The translations under genes and the position numbers were made by a program. The notes under the pieces were generated by a model that did not search any database, was not told the origin of the DNA, and saw only the letters and a list, made by a program, of their open reading frames with translations. Of a stretch of DNA of 64,000 bases, positions 27,459 through 39,703 are shown in pieces (within the stretch, counting starts at the first letter, position 1; each line of letters starts with the position of its first letter). Source of the stretch: Paenibacillus sp. G2S3 (lineage in GTDB: Bacteria; Bacillota; Bacilli; Paenibacillales; Paenibacillaceae); contig NZ_CP126095.1 in the NCBI RefSeq assembly GCF_030123105.1, forward strand, positions 6,572,001-6,636,000, read 5' to 3'.

Positions 27459-28451
27459 ATGAATAATAGTGAATTACGATCCTATTTGATATCCAACAAC
27501 CTTAGAGATGTGCCAGATTGGGAACTTATTAAAAACACATATAACGCTGAAACGATAGAGGTAGATGGTCAGACGGTTTATATATTTAACTTGAGTTTTG
27601 ATATGGCCTATACACCCATTGAGGATAACATTGTTATTTTTCAATCCGTGCCTTCCTCGGTAGTCCCGCTGCATATTCATCAATACATCGAATTGATTTA
27701 CGTCTACCAAGGAAAATGCACAGTGGTCATGCAAAATGGGGAAATCAACATGCATGAGGGCGGAGTCATCATCATTGATAAGCAAACCCCTCACACACTA
27801 AAAGGAATGTCAAACTCGGATATTGTCATCGATATCAAGCTAAAACATGATTACTTGACCTCAGGTTTTCTTAGCCGTTTCACAAAAAAAAGCACTATCT
27901 CTCAATTGTTGATAGACTCTCTGATCGATTCTCGAAGAGCAAATAATTATCTCCACTTCCCCTTAGAAAACGGCTCTAAAATCGTAGAAATCATGCAGAA
28001 TATAATGTGTGAATATTTCGATCGAGATTTTTGTTCCACGGATATGATTGACTCTTATTTATTCGTTTTTTTTACAGAATTGATTCGGAACAGTAACACC
28101 AAGACCAGTATCGAGGCCGGAAATATAAGTCAGAAAGATTCTATTGTTATTGACTTTCTAAGATATATTGAAAAGAATCATCGTGATTGCACCCTCACCA
28201 AAATGGCTGCGCACTATAAATATCACCCTAACTATATCTCAGCTATGCTCAAAAGAGCGACCGGGAAGTCGTTTAAGGAACTTCTCCAGATTGAACGGTT
28301 GAATAAGGCCGTCATCTATTTGTCCAATTCAGAACTTCCCATCCCTGATATCGCAGAGGAAGTCGGGTATTCAAGCGTCTCCTTCTTCTTCAAAAAATTT
28401 AAAGAAGTCTACTCCCAAACACCCAACAAGTATAGAGAAAATAAACACTAA
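27459..28451 (+). CDS. AraC-family regulator of the GPH/GH1 operon
   Basis: 330 residues. An N-terminal cupin sensor domain (VPLHIHQYIELIYVYQGKC; IIDKQTPHTL) is followed by two C-terminal helix-turn-helix motifs (LTKMAAHYKYHPNYISAML; IPDIAEEVGYSSVSFFFKKF). Start ATG 27459 has AGGAG seven bases upstream. Divergent from the GPH symporter and GH1 genes, it probably activates them when the sugar is present. Confidence 0.93.
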   Translation: MNNSELRSYLISNNLRDVPDWELIKNTYNAETIEVDGQTVYIFNLSFDMAYTPIEDNIVIFQSVPSSVVPLHIHQYIELIYVYQGKCTVVMQNGEINMHEGGVIIIDKQTPHTLKGMSNSDIVIDIKLKHDYLTSGFLSRFTKKSTISQLLIDSLIDSRRANNYLHFPLENGSKIVEIMQNIMCEYFDRDFCSTDMIDSYLFVFFTELIRNSNTKTSIEAGNISQKDSIVIDFLRYIEKNHRDCTLTKMAAHYKYHPNYISAMLKRATGKSFKELLQIERLNKAVIYLSNSELPIPDIAEEVGYSSVSFFFKKFKEVYSQTPNKYRENKH

Positions 28452-28499
28452 AAGAACCTGACATCCGGTCATCAACAGCAAGCCGTGCGGACAATCTTA

Positions 28500-30929
28500 T
28501 TACACTTCCTCATACAAAGAGGTATCCAAGGCTTGAATAAAGTGTGACCAATGGCCTGTCGTGTACAGCAGAAGCCGATGCATCGCGCGCGTACAAGCTG
28601 TATAAAAGAGTTTACGTTCGCTCTCCCGATGATACGTCTGCGTAGAAGCATCGTAGATTAGCACAGCGTCGAATTCTACGCCTTTAGCAAGATACGCGGG
28701 AATAATTAGCGTTCCCTTCTCAAAGGTGAGCGTCTCCTTCGTAATAAGCCGCAGATTTTCGCCCCCCTGTGCAAGCAATGCTTCATAGGCTTCGCGGCTT
28801 TCCGCAGCAGTTTTAGTAATAACGGCAATGGAGTCGAGACCTTCGGCCATAAGCGCCGCAAGATTCTCTTTTATCTGTACCGCCCGCTCCACGTCATTGC
28901 TAGCCTTCACTAGGTGCGGCTTCTCGCCGCCCCTTTCAAAAGGTACAATCTCTTCACGAGGTAGCAGCGCCTTCGTAAACTCCACAATCTCGCGAGTCGA
29001 ACGATAGCTTCGGATTAAACGAAACAGGTTCGTTTCCTCTTCACCATAAAGCCGGATCAAAGGAGAATTCACCTCTTGCAGATTCGTCGCTTGCGGGAAA
29101 ATCGCTTGACTGAAATCGCCGAGTACTGTCATGCTGGCACGGGGAAACAATTGCTTGAGAAACGCGAATTGGAACGGCGAATAATCCTGTCCTTCGTCAA
29201 TAAATAAATGCCGCACCATTGTATTCGTGCGTGAACCCTCGATAAGCTCTTTTAAATACAGGAATGGGGTCTCATCCTCATAAAACAGCTCGGTACGGCT
29301 CAACTTTTCCTTCGTCTGCTTGCAGATTTCTGGCCACTCCTCAGGCACTTCGATCTCACCCGTCATTTTCTGATAAGTGCCTTCATCACTAAATAACTGC
29401 TCGTATAATCCAATCGTATCTATGAACTTCAACCGTTTGGCATCTCGTCTCAGCGGTTTGAAGTGCTCCTTCACGATCATGCGACGCAGCAGCTCATCTT
29501 CCTGCGAACTAAAATCAAAGACATTCTCTTCCCCGTCCTTCTGAGTACGAAAATCACCATAGATTTCAAGATACTGCTCTGTAAAATCGAAGACAGCTTC
29601 TTCTCGCCGGTACTTCTTAAGCACCTCACTGTAAGCTTCGGCATATTGATCGTTGTCGAGGTAATCGACCTCATCTTGAACCCACGGTGCCTCCATTTCC
29701 TGACGCTCTAGCTTAGTCAGCTCGCGCAGCAGCCACTCACGTAATAAAGCGACGCGATTAGCCAATCGTATAGAGCTGTCGTAGCTGTAAAACTGCGATT
29801 TCATTTGCTCCGCAGTAATCAACTCACGTTCCCGAAAACGGATACTGTGGAACAGCATACCTTCTTTGCCTAACCATAACGCGTAGCTTTGGAGAGCATG
29901 CAAGAAAGCCTCAGAAGCCTTATATTGCATCCCCGTTAACCGTGCTTCATACCCCTGTGAGGATTGTGATGTCAGTACATATTCAATCTGCTCGAAGGGG
30001 TCCTCTAGTTGAACTGTGGATCCAAGCCAATAAGCAAGGTACTCCTGAAAGGTCGTTTGCTGCATATTCTCTTCACCCAGCTCAGGAAGCACCGTCGATA
30101 CATAACTGTTAAACATCGGATTTGGCGAAAAAAGAACGATTTGGTCCGCCTTAAGCCTATCGCGGTGTTTGTATAATAAATAGGCTACCCGTTGCAGCGC
30201 TGCGGACGTTTTTCCGCTGCCAGCCGCTCCCTGCACAATAAGCATACGGCTTTTGTCATTACGGATAATGGCGTTCTGTTCCTTCTGTATGGTCGCCACA
30301 ATGCTCTTCATTTGTGAATCTGCACCTTTACCAAGCACCTGCTGAAGCAATTCGTCCCCGATCGTTAAGCTCGTATCGAACACGTTCTGGAGCTGACCGG
30401 AACGGATCTGATATTGCCGCTTCAGCATCATCTCACCTGTAATCTGTCCTCCCGGTGTTTCGTAAGTAGATGGTCCTGGAGAATGATCATAGTACATGCT
30501 TGCAATAGGCGTTCGCCAGTCATACACCAGAAAGTCCACACCGTCTGCATCAACGAAAGAAGCCACTCCGATATAAATTTTCTCACTCAAGCTCAAACCG
30601 TCTTCTTGAAAATCCATTCGTCCAAAATAGGGGGACGGCAGTAGCCGTTTCATATTCTTAAAACGCTGCACCCGTTGCCGGTGGCTGCGCTCCCGCTCAG
30701 ATAACAACGCTTCTTGCTGCTTTATACTGTAGAAGGTCTCTTCGAAATCTTCGTCTGTGCTCGTATTGACCGTGACTTCTTCCCAAAACCGCTTGCGAAT
30801 GTCCACCACTTGATCACGTAGCCCAGTCACTTCTGGTTCTAGTTCTGCGATTCTTGATTGCAGCTTTTCCGTAACCAAATCAAGCCGATCTTGTTCTTGC
30901 TGCCAATCCATTACGTTTACCATCTTCAC
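28500..30929 (-). CDS. helD: HelD-like UvrD/Rep-family helicase
   Basis: About 809 residues. HelD is an ATPase that binds RNA polymerase and helps release it from stalled or finished complexes. Visible: an N-terminal coiled coil (about 8-95) that enters the polymerase channel, the early YIGVASFVDADG and YDWRTPIASMYYD segments, Walker A GAAGSGKTSAA (about 234-244), Walker B FIDEGQDYSPFQ and the late motif YTACTRAMHRLLL. GTG 30929 has AAGGAG seven bases upstream; ATG 30947 overlaps that site. Monocistronic. Confidence 0.9.
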   Translation of the reverse strand: MKMVNVMDWQQEQDRLDLVTEKLQSRIAELEPEVTGLRDQVVDIRKRFWEEVTVNTSTDEDFEETFYSIKQQEALLSERERSHRQRVQRFKNMKRLLPSPYFGRMDFQEDGLSLSEKIYIGVASFVDADGVDFLVYDWRTPIASMYYDHSPGPSTYETPGGQITGEMMLKRQYQIRSGQLQNVFDTSLTIGDELLQQVLGKGADSQMKSIVATIQKEQNAIIRNDKSRMLIVQGAAGSGKTSAALQRVAYLLYKHRDRLKADQIVLFSPNPMFNSYVSTVLPELGEENMQQTTFQEYLAYWLGSTVQLEDPFEQIEYVLTSQSSQGYEARLTGMQYKASEAFLHALQSYALWLGKEGMLFHSIRFRERELITAEQMKSQFYSYDSSIRLANRVALLREWLLRELTKLERQEMEAPWVQDEVDYLDNDQYAEAYSEVLKKYRREEAVFDFTEQYLEIYGDFRTQKDGEENVFDFSSQEDELLRRMIVKEHFKPLRRDAKRLKFIDTIGLYEQLFSDEGTYQKMTGEIEVPEEWPEICKQTKEKLSRTELFYEDETPFLYLKELIEGSRTNTMVRHLFIDEGQDYSPFQFAFLKQLFPRASMTVLGDFSQAIFPQATNLQEVNSPLIRLYGEEETNLFRLIRSYRSTREIVEFTKALLPREEIVPFERGGEKPHLVKASNDVERAVQIKENLAALMAEGLDSIAVITKTAAESREAYEALLAQGGENLRLITKETLTFEKGTLIIPAYLAKGVEFDAVLIYDASTQTYHRESERKLFYTACTRAMHRLLLYTTGHWSHFIQALDTSLYEEV

Positions 30930-31011
30930 GAACACGCTCCTTTTCATTCTTGTTATAAAGAAGCAAAAATTAAATTTGACAAACTGTTAATCCACATGGT
31001 ATTATAATATT

Positions 31012-31150
31012 GTAGATAAGATGTTATACTTATGTTCAAATATGTGAAATAAACAGCGATTATCTTATAATATCACGAACTTTCTTTGCATGCAAATTAT
31101 TTATATAAGTTAGAAGAACCAGCAGTCTCTGCTGGTTCTTCTTTTTTTGA
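31012..31150 (+). ncRNA. candidate small RNA between helD and the galactanase gene
   Basis: On the + strand TTGACA (30976-30981) is followed after 18 bases by TATTAT (31000-31005). About 100 bases later there is a strong hairpin (AGAACCAGCAG / CTGCTGGTTCT, 31115-31140) and a CTTTTTTT tail. No protein frame of note lies between, both flanking genes are on the minus strand, and the T run is on the + strand only, so neither flanking gene needs this terminator. The transcript would be about 135 bases. No known RNA family was recognised. Confidence 0.4.
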
Positions 31151-31182
31151 ATGCCAACCTTGGGCGCACATAGAGAATAGAC

Positions 31183-31211
31183 AAAAAGACCGTCCTTAGG
31201 ACGGTCTTTTT
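31183..31211. terminator. terminator of the galactanase gene
   Basis: Thirteen-base perfect stem AAAAAGACCGTCC / GGACGGTCTTTTT with loop TTA, 20 bases after the galactanase stop; works in both directions. Confidence 0.9.
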
Positions 31212-31230
31212 TCTTACTACAGTAAGTTTA

Positions 31231-35385
<4,155 letters not shown>

Positions 35386-35413
35386 TCAGATGCATATGTG
35401 TGCGCCCTAAGTT

Positions 35414-35428
35414 ATGTAAGCACTTACA
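35414..35428. promoter_or_regulatory. cre-like site upstream of the galactanase gene
   Basis: ATGTAAGCACTTACA fits the cre consensus except for CA in place of the central CG; it is also nearly palindromic. It lies 56 bases from the GTG start of the galactanase. Confidence 0.45.
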
Positions 35429-35472
35429 AATTAATATACCAATAGTTAAAATATTTAGTAACGGATGAAAAG

Positions 35473-35592
35473 ATAACATTTTGTATGCTTAAGCAAGCTT
35501 TATAGGATTTAATCTTCATTTTCCATTATTCTGGAATAGATGATATTAAATAGATTTCAGATTTTTTTATTCAAATATAACTTTTTGTATGC
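35473..35592 (+). repeat. pair of near-identical 16-bp motifs before the ECF sigma gene
   Basis: ATAACATTTTGTATGC at 35473-35488 and ATAACTTTTTGTATGC at 35577-35592 differ at one base and are 104 bases apart in the same orientation. The second is 47 bases before the sigma factor start. The AAC core is reminiscent of ECF -35 elements, so autoregulation is possible. Confidence 0.45.
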
Positions 35593-35638
35593 CTTCTCCA
35601 TCTAATCATACAGAGGGCCCTCAAGGAGGAAAAATCAT

Positions 35639-36181
35639 TTGCTGGAAAACGAACTGGATATCAAAAAAGCGCAGAAAGGCGACCACGAGGCGTTTACCCG
35701 TCTTTTTAGGCAACTGGAATCCCAGTTGTACAGATTAGCCAAAACCATTCTGCTAAAAGATGAAGATTGCGCGGATGCTCTTCAGGAAACGACACTGAAG
35801 GTGTATAAAGGGTTGGCCAACCTTAAACAGCCTAAGTTTTTTAAAACCTGGGTTATACGCATCCTGATTAATGAATGCAATCAGTTACTTCGTATGCGAG
35901 AGCGAACTATAGCTGTGGCGGAAATTCCCGAAGAACCGGTCGATTCCTATGTGCATTTTGAAGATTCAGGCAACGTAGACCTGCAAAGCTTCATTAATCA
36001 GTTGGACGAATCCCTGCGGCTTGCTATCGTGCTTTTTTATTATGACGATTTATCCATTAAGCAGATTGCAGATGTGCTCGACATCTCCGAAGGAGCGGTC
36101 AGGGCACGACTTCATCGCGCACGGAGATTGTTGTCCAAACAGATACATCCTGTGCGGGGGGAGGGTCTTGCTAATGAATAA
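35639..36181 (+). CDS. ECF-type RNA polymerase sigma factor
   Basis: 180 residues with region 2 (EAFTRLFRQLESQLYRLAKT; DCADALQETTLKVYKGL) and region 4 (LSIKQIADVLDISEGAVRAR) of group 4 sigma factors. It starts with TTG at 35639, nine bases after a perfect AGGAGG. Its last eight bases overlap the anti-sigma gene, so the two are translationally coupled. The signal and regulon are unknown; the secreted paralogue downstream is presumably part of the regulon. Confidence 0.94.
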   Translation: MLENELDIKKAQKGDHEAFTRLFRQLESQLYRLAKTILLKDEDCADALQETTLKVYKGLANLKQPKFFKTWVIRILINECNQLLRMRERTIAVAEIPEEPVDSYVHFEDSGNVDLQSFINQLDESLRLAIVLFYYDDLSIKQIADVLDISEGAVRARLHRARRLLSKQIHPVRGEGLANE

Positions 36182-37334
36182 TAACAATTTAGAAAAGCAG
36201 ATCAGGGAGCTAGGAAAAGCTAATATACAGGAGCTTCCTCCTTTACTACGATCGCGGCAGGATTCGATTTATGCATCGCTCGCCACCATTGTCCAGGACC
36301 CTGTGGAAAAGGAAAAGAAAAAACGGATATATCCAAAAATCGCAGCTGCTGTATCTGCAGCGATAGTGGTAAGCGTTATGCTAACGGCCGTCTATCCGCC
36401 AGCGTTGGCCAATGCGCTCAAGCAGCTTCCAATAATAGGTGGAATTTTTGAACGGGCAGATGATATAGGATTGCAGGCCGCTCAGCGTCTGGGTCTGATC
36501 ACCCGACCGAATAGCAGTGATACGCATGATGGAATCACCTTGTCTGCCGAAGAGGCTGTATTCGATGGAAACCGATTGGCATTCTCAGTGAAGCGTGAGG
36601 GAGAAGGGCTGGACGGTAAGCTCGCCGGAGTGACGATTGGAGAGGATGGGAAGCCTTTCCTAGGGAAAGGTTCGATAATGTCTGCAGAAGTATTGATCGA
36701 CGGGGCTTCCCTAGAGCAATTTTCAGATGGTCTCTGGAAAGCTATGCCGTTTCTAAGCTGGATGGAAGGCACGGAGCGCAATACTGCTATTTTTAGACTC
36801 GTGGATTACTCGAATTCGGGTATTTCCACCAAACCTTTTCCTGATCGATTTGTATTGACCGTAACCCTTGGCTTAAACGGTATTGATGAACCGTTTGTTC
36901 TCCAAATTCCTGCGCGGAAGGCTACCGTCAATAAAATTTCCACACCTGATATACGCGCACAAGTTGGAGGATGGAGTTTGATCCTGCAAAAGCTAGAATA
37001 TAGTCCATTAACGACTCGTCTGTCGCTCATGCTTGAACAGGACTCAGACAGAGATCACACAGCTTTGAATTTAGTGGGCTTTGAAGTAAAGGATCAGCAA
37101 GGACAGGTACTGAAAGATATATCACAGAAAGTCCTCTCGACTTCCAATAGGTCACTTAATGTCGATTTGCTTACTGAGCCGTTTGAGAAACACCCTAATA
37201 TGCTCACAATCCGTGGCTACCTTTATGAGTTCGAGGATCCAAAAAGTAAGAGTGGCGCATTCAAAACAGACAGTGCTGGAAATCCTGTGAAGCATTATAT
37301 CGATGGTCTGGAAATAAACGTGCTAGTTAAATAA
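36174..37334 (+). CDS. anti-sigma factor with DUF4179-like outer region
   Basis: 386 residues from ATG 36174 (GGGGAGGG upstream). A short cytoplasmic N-terminus of about 50 residues would bind the sigma factor; one transmembrane helix lies at about 51-72 (AAAVSAAIVVSVMLTAVYPP); the rest is outside. The outer part opens with DGITLSAEEAVFDGNRLAFSV, as in DUF4179/DUF5643 proteins coupled to ECF sigma factors. No zinc-binding anti-sigma motif (HxxxCxxC) is present. The next gene encodes a secreted copy of the outer region. Confidence 0.88.
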   Translation: MNNNNLEKQIRELGKANIQELPPLLRSRQDSIYASLATIVQDPVEKEKKKRIYPKIAAAVSAAIVVSVMLTAVYPPALANALKQLPIIGGIFERADDIGLQAAQRLGLITRPNSSDTHDGITLSAEEAVFDGNRLAFSVKREGEGLDGKLAGVTIGEDGKPFLGKGSIMSAEVLIDGASLEQFSDGLWKAMPFLSWMEGTERNTAIFRLVDYSNSGISTKPFPDRFVLTVTLGLNGIDEPFVLQIPARKATVNKISTPDIRAQVGGWSLILQKLEYSPLTTRLSLMLEQDSDRDHTALNLVGFEVKDQQGQVLKDISQKVLSTSNRSLNVDLLTEPFEKHPNMLTIRGYLYEFEDPKSKSGAFKTDSAGNPVKHYIDGLEINVLVK

Positions 37335-37354
37335 ACACTAAGGAGATTGATATC

Positions 37355-38260
37355 ATGAAGAAAACGACTACGAAATTGTCTGTAATTTTAAGTGCGGCTG
37401 TATGCCTTGGAGCGTTGGGAATGCCAGCTTTAGCCCAAGCATCCAGTGTTCAACCCGCTGCTGAGGCTTCCCTGAATACAACAAAAGTCGCCGATTCACA
37501 CGATCAGCTTACTTTAAAGGGCAGTGCACAGTTTGATGGTAATTATATTAAGATCGATCTGAGCCGTGAGGGATCCCTGTTCTCAGGAATGCTCGCAGGA
37601 GTAACCTTGAATGACAAAGGCGCGCCTTATCTTGCAGAAGGAACCATTGTGGGAATAGACGCCAAGATCACTCAAGCAGGAGGAATTGATTTAAAATCAC
37701 CACGCTGGATCAGTGATGGTGACGCCAACAAGGCGGTTGTTGTATTGCAGACCGGATGGCTAACAGAGCAACAAAAGACAAGCCTGGCTTCCTCTGAATT
37801 GAGCATCAGTGTGAAGCTTAACGGAATCGAAGATCCGTATGTCCTAAAGTTTTCTCTCAAGCAAGCAGGAGTAGCGCGTAACATTCAGCTACCAGCTTTG
37901 AAGAAAGACAACCAGTTTGAAATCAAAACCACTCGTGTTGCTGTGGGAGAGACTTCTGTGCGCGTTGCTTTAGCAGTTAAAGGGGTTGCTACCCAAGCTC
38001 AGGCTTTAGGATATGATATTTATGATAATCTAGGAAATGAATTAGAATATATTGTACGGGAATCTGTTGCAACAACCCAAAATACGGTTTCTGAAGATTT
38101 ATTGTTCGAGGCGCCTCGCCCGGCCGCAGAATATCTGATTATCAAACCTTATCAAGCCGTATTTGAAAAAGGTACTGCCGGGGCTTATAAAGTAGATGCC
38201 AAAGGTAATGTAGTTAAAAATTACAACAAACAACTGGAGATCAAAATTCCTCTGAAATAA
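37355..38260 (+). CDS. secreted DUF5643-type protein, paralogue of the anti-sigma outer domain
   Basis: 301 residues with a cleavable signal peptide (cut near AQASS, about 30). The mature part aligns with the outer domain of the preceding anti-sigma protein: SREGSLFSGMLAGVTLNDKG against KREGEGLDGKLAGVTIGEDG, then a shared ELSISVKLNGIEDPYVLKFS-like strand and a shared GAYKVDAKGNVVKNY ending. Start with AAGGAG eight bases upstream; third gene of the operon. It could compete for the signal or partner sensed by the anti-sigma factor. No enzyme motif. Confidence 0.85.
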   Translation: MKKTTTKLSVILSAAVCLGALGMPALAQASSVQPAAEASLNTTKVADSHDQLTLKGSAQFDGNYIKIDLSREGSLFSGMLAGVTLNDKGAPYLAEGTIVGIDAKITQAGGIDLKSPRWISDGDANKAVVVLQTGWLTEQQKTSLASSELSISVKLNGIEDPYVLKFSLKQAGVARNIQLPALKKDNQFEIKTTRVAVGETSVRVALAVKGVATQAQALGYDIYDNLGNELEYIVRESVATTQNTVSEDLLFEAPRPAAEYLIIKPYQAVFEKGTAGAYKVDAKGNVVKNYNKQLEIKIPLK

Positions 38261-38298
38261 TAATCGTTATCGCTGCAACAGATCCATATTTATGAGGA

Positions 38299-38345
38299 AA
38301 AAGGAGATTACCTGTTGGCCGTAAGGCCTGAGGTAATCTCCTTTT
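38299..38345. terminator. bidirectional terminator
   Basis: Fifteen-base perfect stem AAAAGGAGATTACCT / AGGTAATCTCCTTTT between the sigma operon and the convergent MerR gene; the loop contains a small second hairpin. Confidence 0.9.
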
Positions 38346-38370
38346 GCATGGATGAAGCGTAAATGTGCAA

Positions 38371-38757
38371 CTAGTCATTCATAGACAAATCCAGTGTATT
38401 CCCTTTACTAATGAAGACCTTGTAATTAGCAATTTTGTCGTTCAGCATCTTCTCTGTCTCTGTTAAATGTCTGATTTGATCTTGAACTGAGCTTCTATGA
38501 TCTTCCAGAAGATTCAAGCGGGCTTGGCTTGTATGTTCTCCTTCTAAATATAACTGAGCATATTGCCTGATTTGTGAGATGGGCATTTGGGTTTGTTTCA
38601 ACCTCAGTACAAATCGCAGCCAAGCAAGATGGCTTTCCTCATATACCCGTTCTCCATTCGCATTGCGTACTGGAGTAACGATCCCTTCTTTTTCATAATA
38701 TCTCAGTGTATATGTGGTTATCCCCAATAACTTAGATACCTCGCTAATCGTGTACAT
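38371..38757 (-). CDS. MerR-family regulator
   Basis: 128 residues. N-terminal helix-turn-helix YTISEVSKLLGITTYTLRYYE and wing, then a long dimerisation helix; the C-terminus is short with no Cys, so it is not a metal sensor of the usual kind. Start with GAGGATTGG upstream. Divergent from an SDR gene whose promoter has the 19-bp MerR spacing with a perfect operator, hence its probable activator. This arrangement is common for regulators of short-chain dehydrogenases. Confidence 0.93.
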   Translation of the reverse strand: MYTISEVSKLLGITTYTLRYYEKEGIVTPVRNANGERVYEESHLAWLRFVLRLKQTQMPISQIRQYAQLYLEGEHTSQARLNLLEDHRSSVQDQIRHLTETEKMLNDKIANYKVFISKGNTLDLSMND

Positions 38758-38810
38758 ACCAATCCTCGAATCTATTTTTATTTAAAAGTCATCCTGATTA
38801 TAAAAAACAT

Positions 38811-38841
38811 TTGCCTTAGAGTAAACTCTAACCTATATAAT
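38811..38841 (+). promoter_or_regulatory. MerR-type promoter of the SDR gene, 19-bp spacer
   Basis: TTGCCT (38811-38816) and TATAAT (38836-38841) are 19 bases apart. TTAGAGT AA ACTCTAA (38816-38831) is a perfect inverted repeat inside the spacer. Confidence 0.85.
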
Positions 38842-38895
38842 CAAATCGCTGTTAGATCCAATTACATTCTCGTAGAAAAAATAGGAGGAACTCAC

Positions 38896-39654
38896 ATGAA
38901 ATACACTGTAATTACCGGCGCTAGTTCAGGAATAGGTTATGAAACTGCCCTAGCTTTTGCTTCTCGTGGAAAAAACTTAATCCTTGTGGCCCGCAGAAAG
39001 GAACAGCTAGAGGAATTACAGTCTAAAATCGCTCGTATTCATCCTAATGTAGAGGTTGTCATTCAAACGACTGACTTATCGGTTATCGAGAATGCTCATA
39101 CGTTGTATGAAAGCCTACAAGGATACCCCATCGAAACCTGGATCAACAATGCCGGATTTGGGAACTTTGCTTCTGTGGCCGAGCAAGATTTAAATAAAAT
39201 AACTACAATGCTACATCTGAACATAGAAGCATTAACCATACTTTCCTCTCTATTCGTTCGTGACTATTCTACTATTGAAGGAACACAATTAATTAACGTT
39301 TCATCTGGTGGCGGCTATACGATTGTGGGCAATGCCATAACGTACTGCGCGACCAAGTTTTATGTAAGTGCATTTACTGAAGGACTATCTCATGAGTTGA
39401 AGAGTCAAGGTGCACCTATGCAGGCTAAAGTGTTGGCACCTGCCGCAACAGAAACAGAATTCGCGAAGCGTGCTTTCGATGTCACGGATTTCGAATATCA
39501 CGGCGCTGTACGAAAATTCCATACCGCGAAGGAAATGGCTGGATTCATGCTTAATCTGTATGACAGCAATCATGTGGTAGGACTTGTGAATGGCGTGACC
39601 TACGAGTTTGAATTGAAAGATGCTGTATTTAATTATGTGGAGAGTACGCGATAG
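38896..39654 (+). CDS. short-chain dehydrogenase/reductase
   Basis: 252 residues, classical SDR. Cofactor motif TGASSGIG (about 7-14), NNAGFG in strand 4, Ser in LINVSSGGG and the catalytic pair in YCATK. The basic residues after strand 2 (VARRKEQ) favour NADP(H). Start with AGGAGG eight bases upstream. Controlled by the divergent MerR regulator. The substrate, probably a carbonyl compound, is not identifiable. Confidence 0.93.
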   Translation: MKYTVITGASSGIGYETALAFASRGKNLILVARRKEQLEELQSKIARIHPNVEVVIQTTDLSVIENAHTLYESLQGYPIETWINNAGFGNFASVAEQDLNKITTMLHLNIEALTILSSLFVRDYSTIEGTQLINVSSGGGYTIVGNAITYCATKFYVSAFTEGLSHELKSQGAPMQAKVLAPAATETEFAKRAFDVTDFEYHGAVRKFHTAKEMAGFMLNLYDSNHVVGLVNGVTYEFELKDAVFNYVESTR

Positions 39655-39672
39655 GCTTAGCTCATAAGAAAT

Positions 39673-39698
39673 ATGGCCGTCCTTCCACAGACGGCCAT
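39673..39698. terminator. hairpin between convergent SDR and glycosyltransferase genes
   Basis: Nine-base perfect stem ATGGCCGTC / GACGGCCAT. The T tract is weak on both strands, so its strength as a terminator is uncertain. Confidence 0.55.
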
Positions 39699-39703
39699 GC
39701 ATA

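Noticed and set aside
36021..36173. N-terminal extension of the anti-sigma frame
   Set aside because: It lies inside the sigma factor gene; the ATG at 36174 has a strong ribosome site and gives the expected topology.
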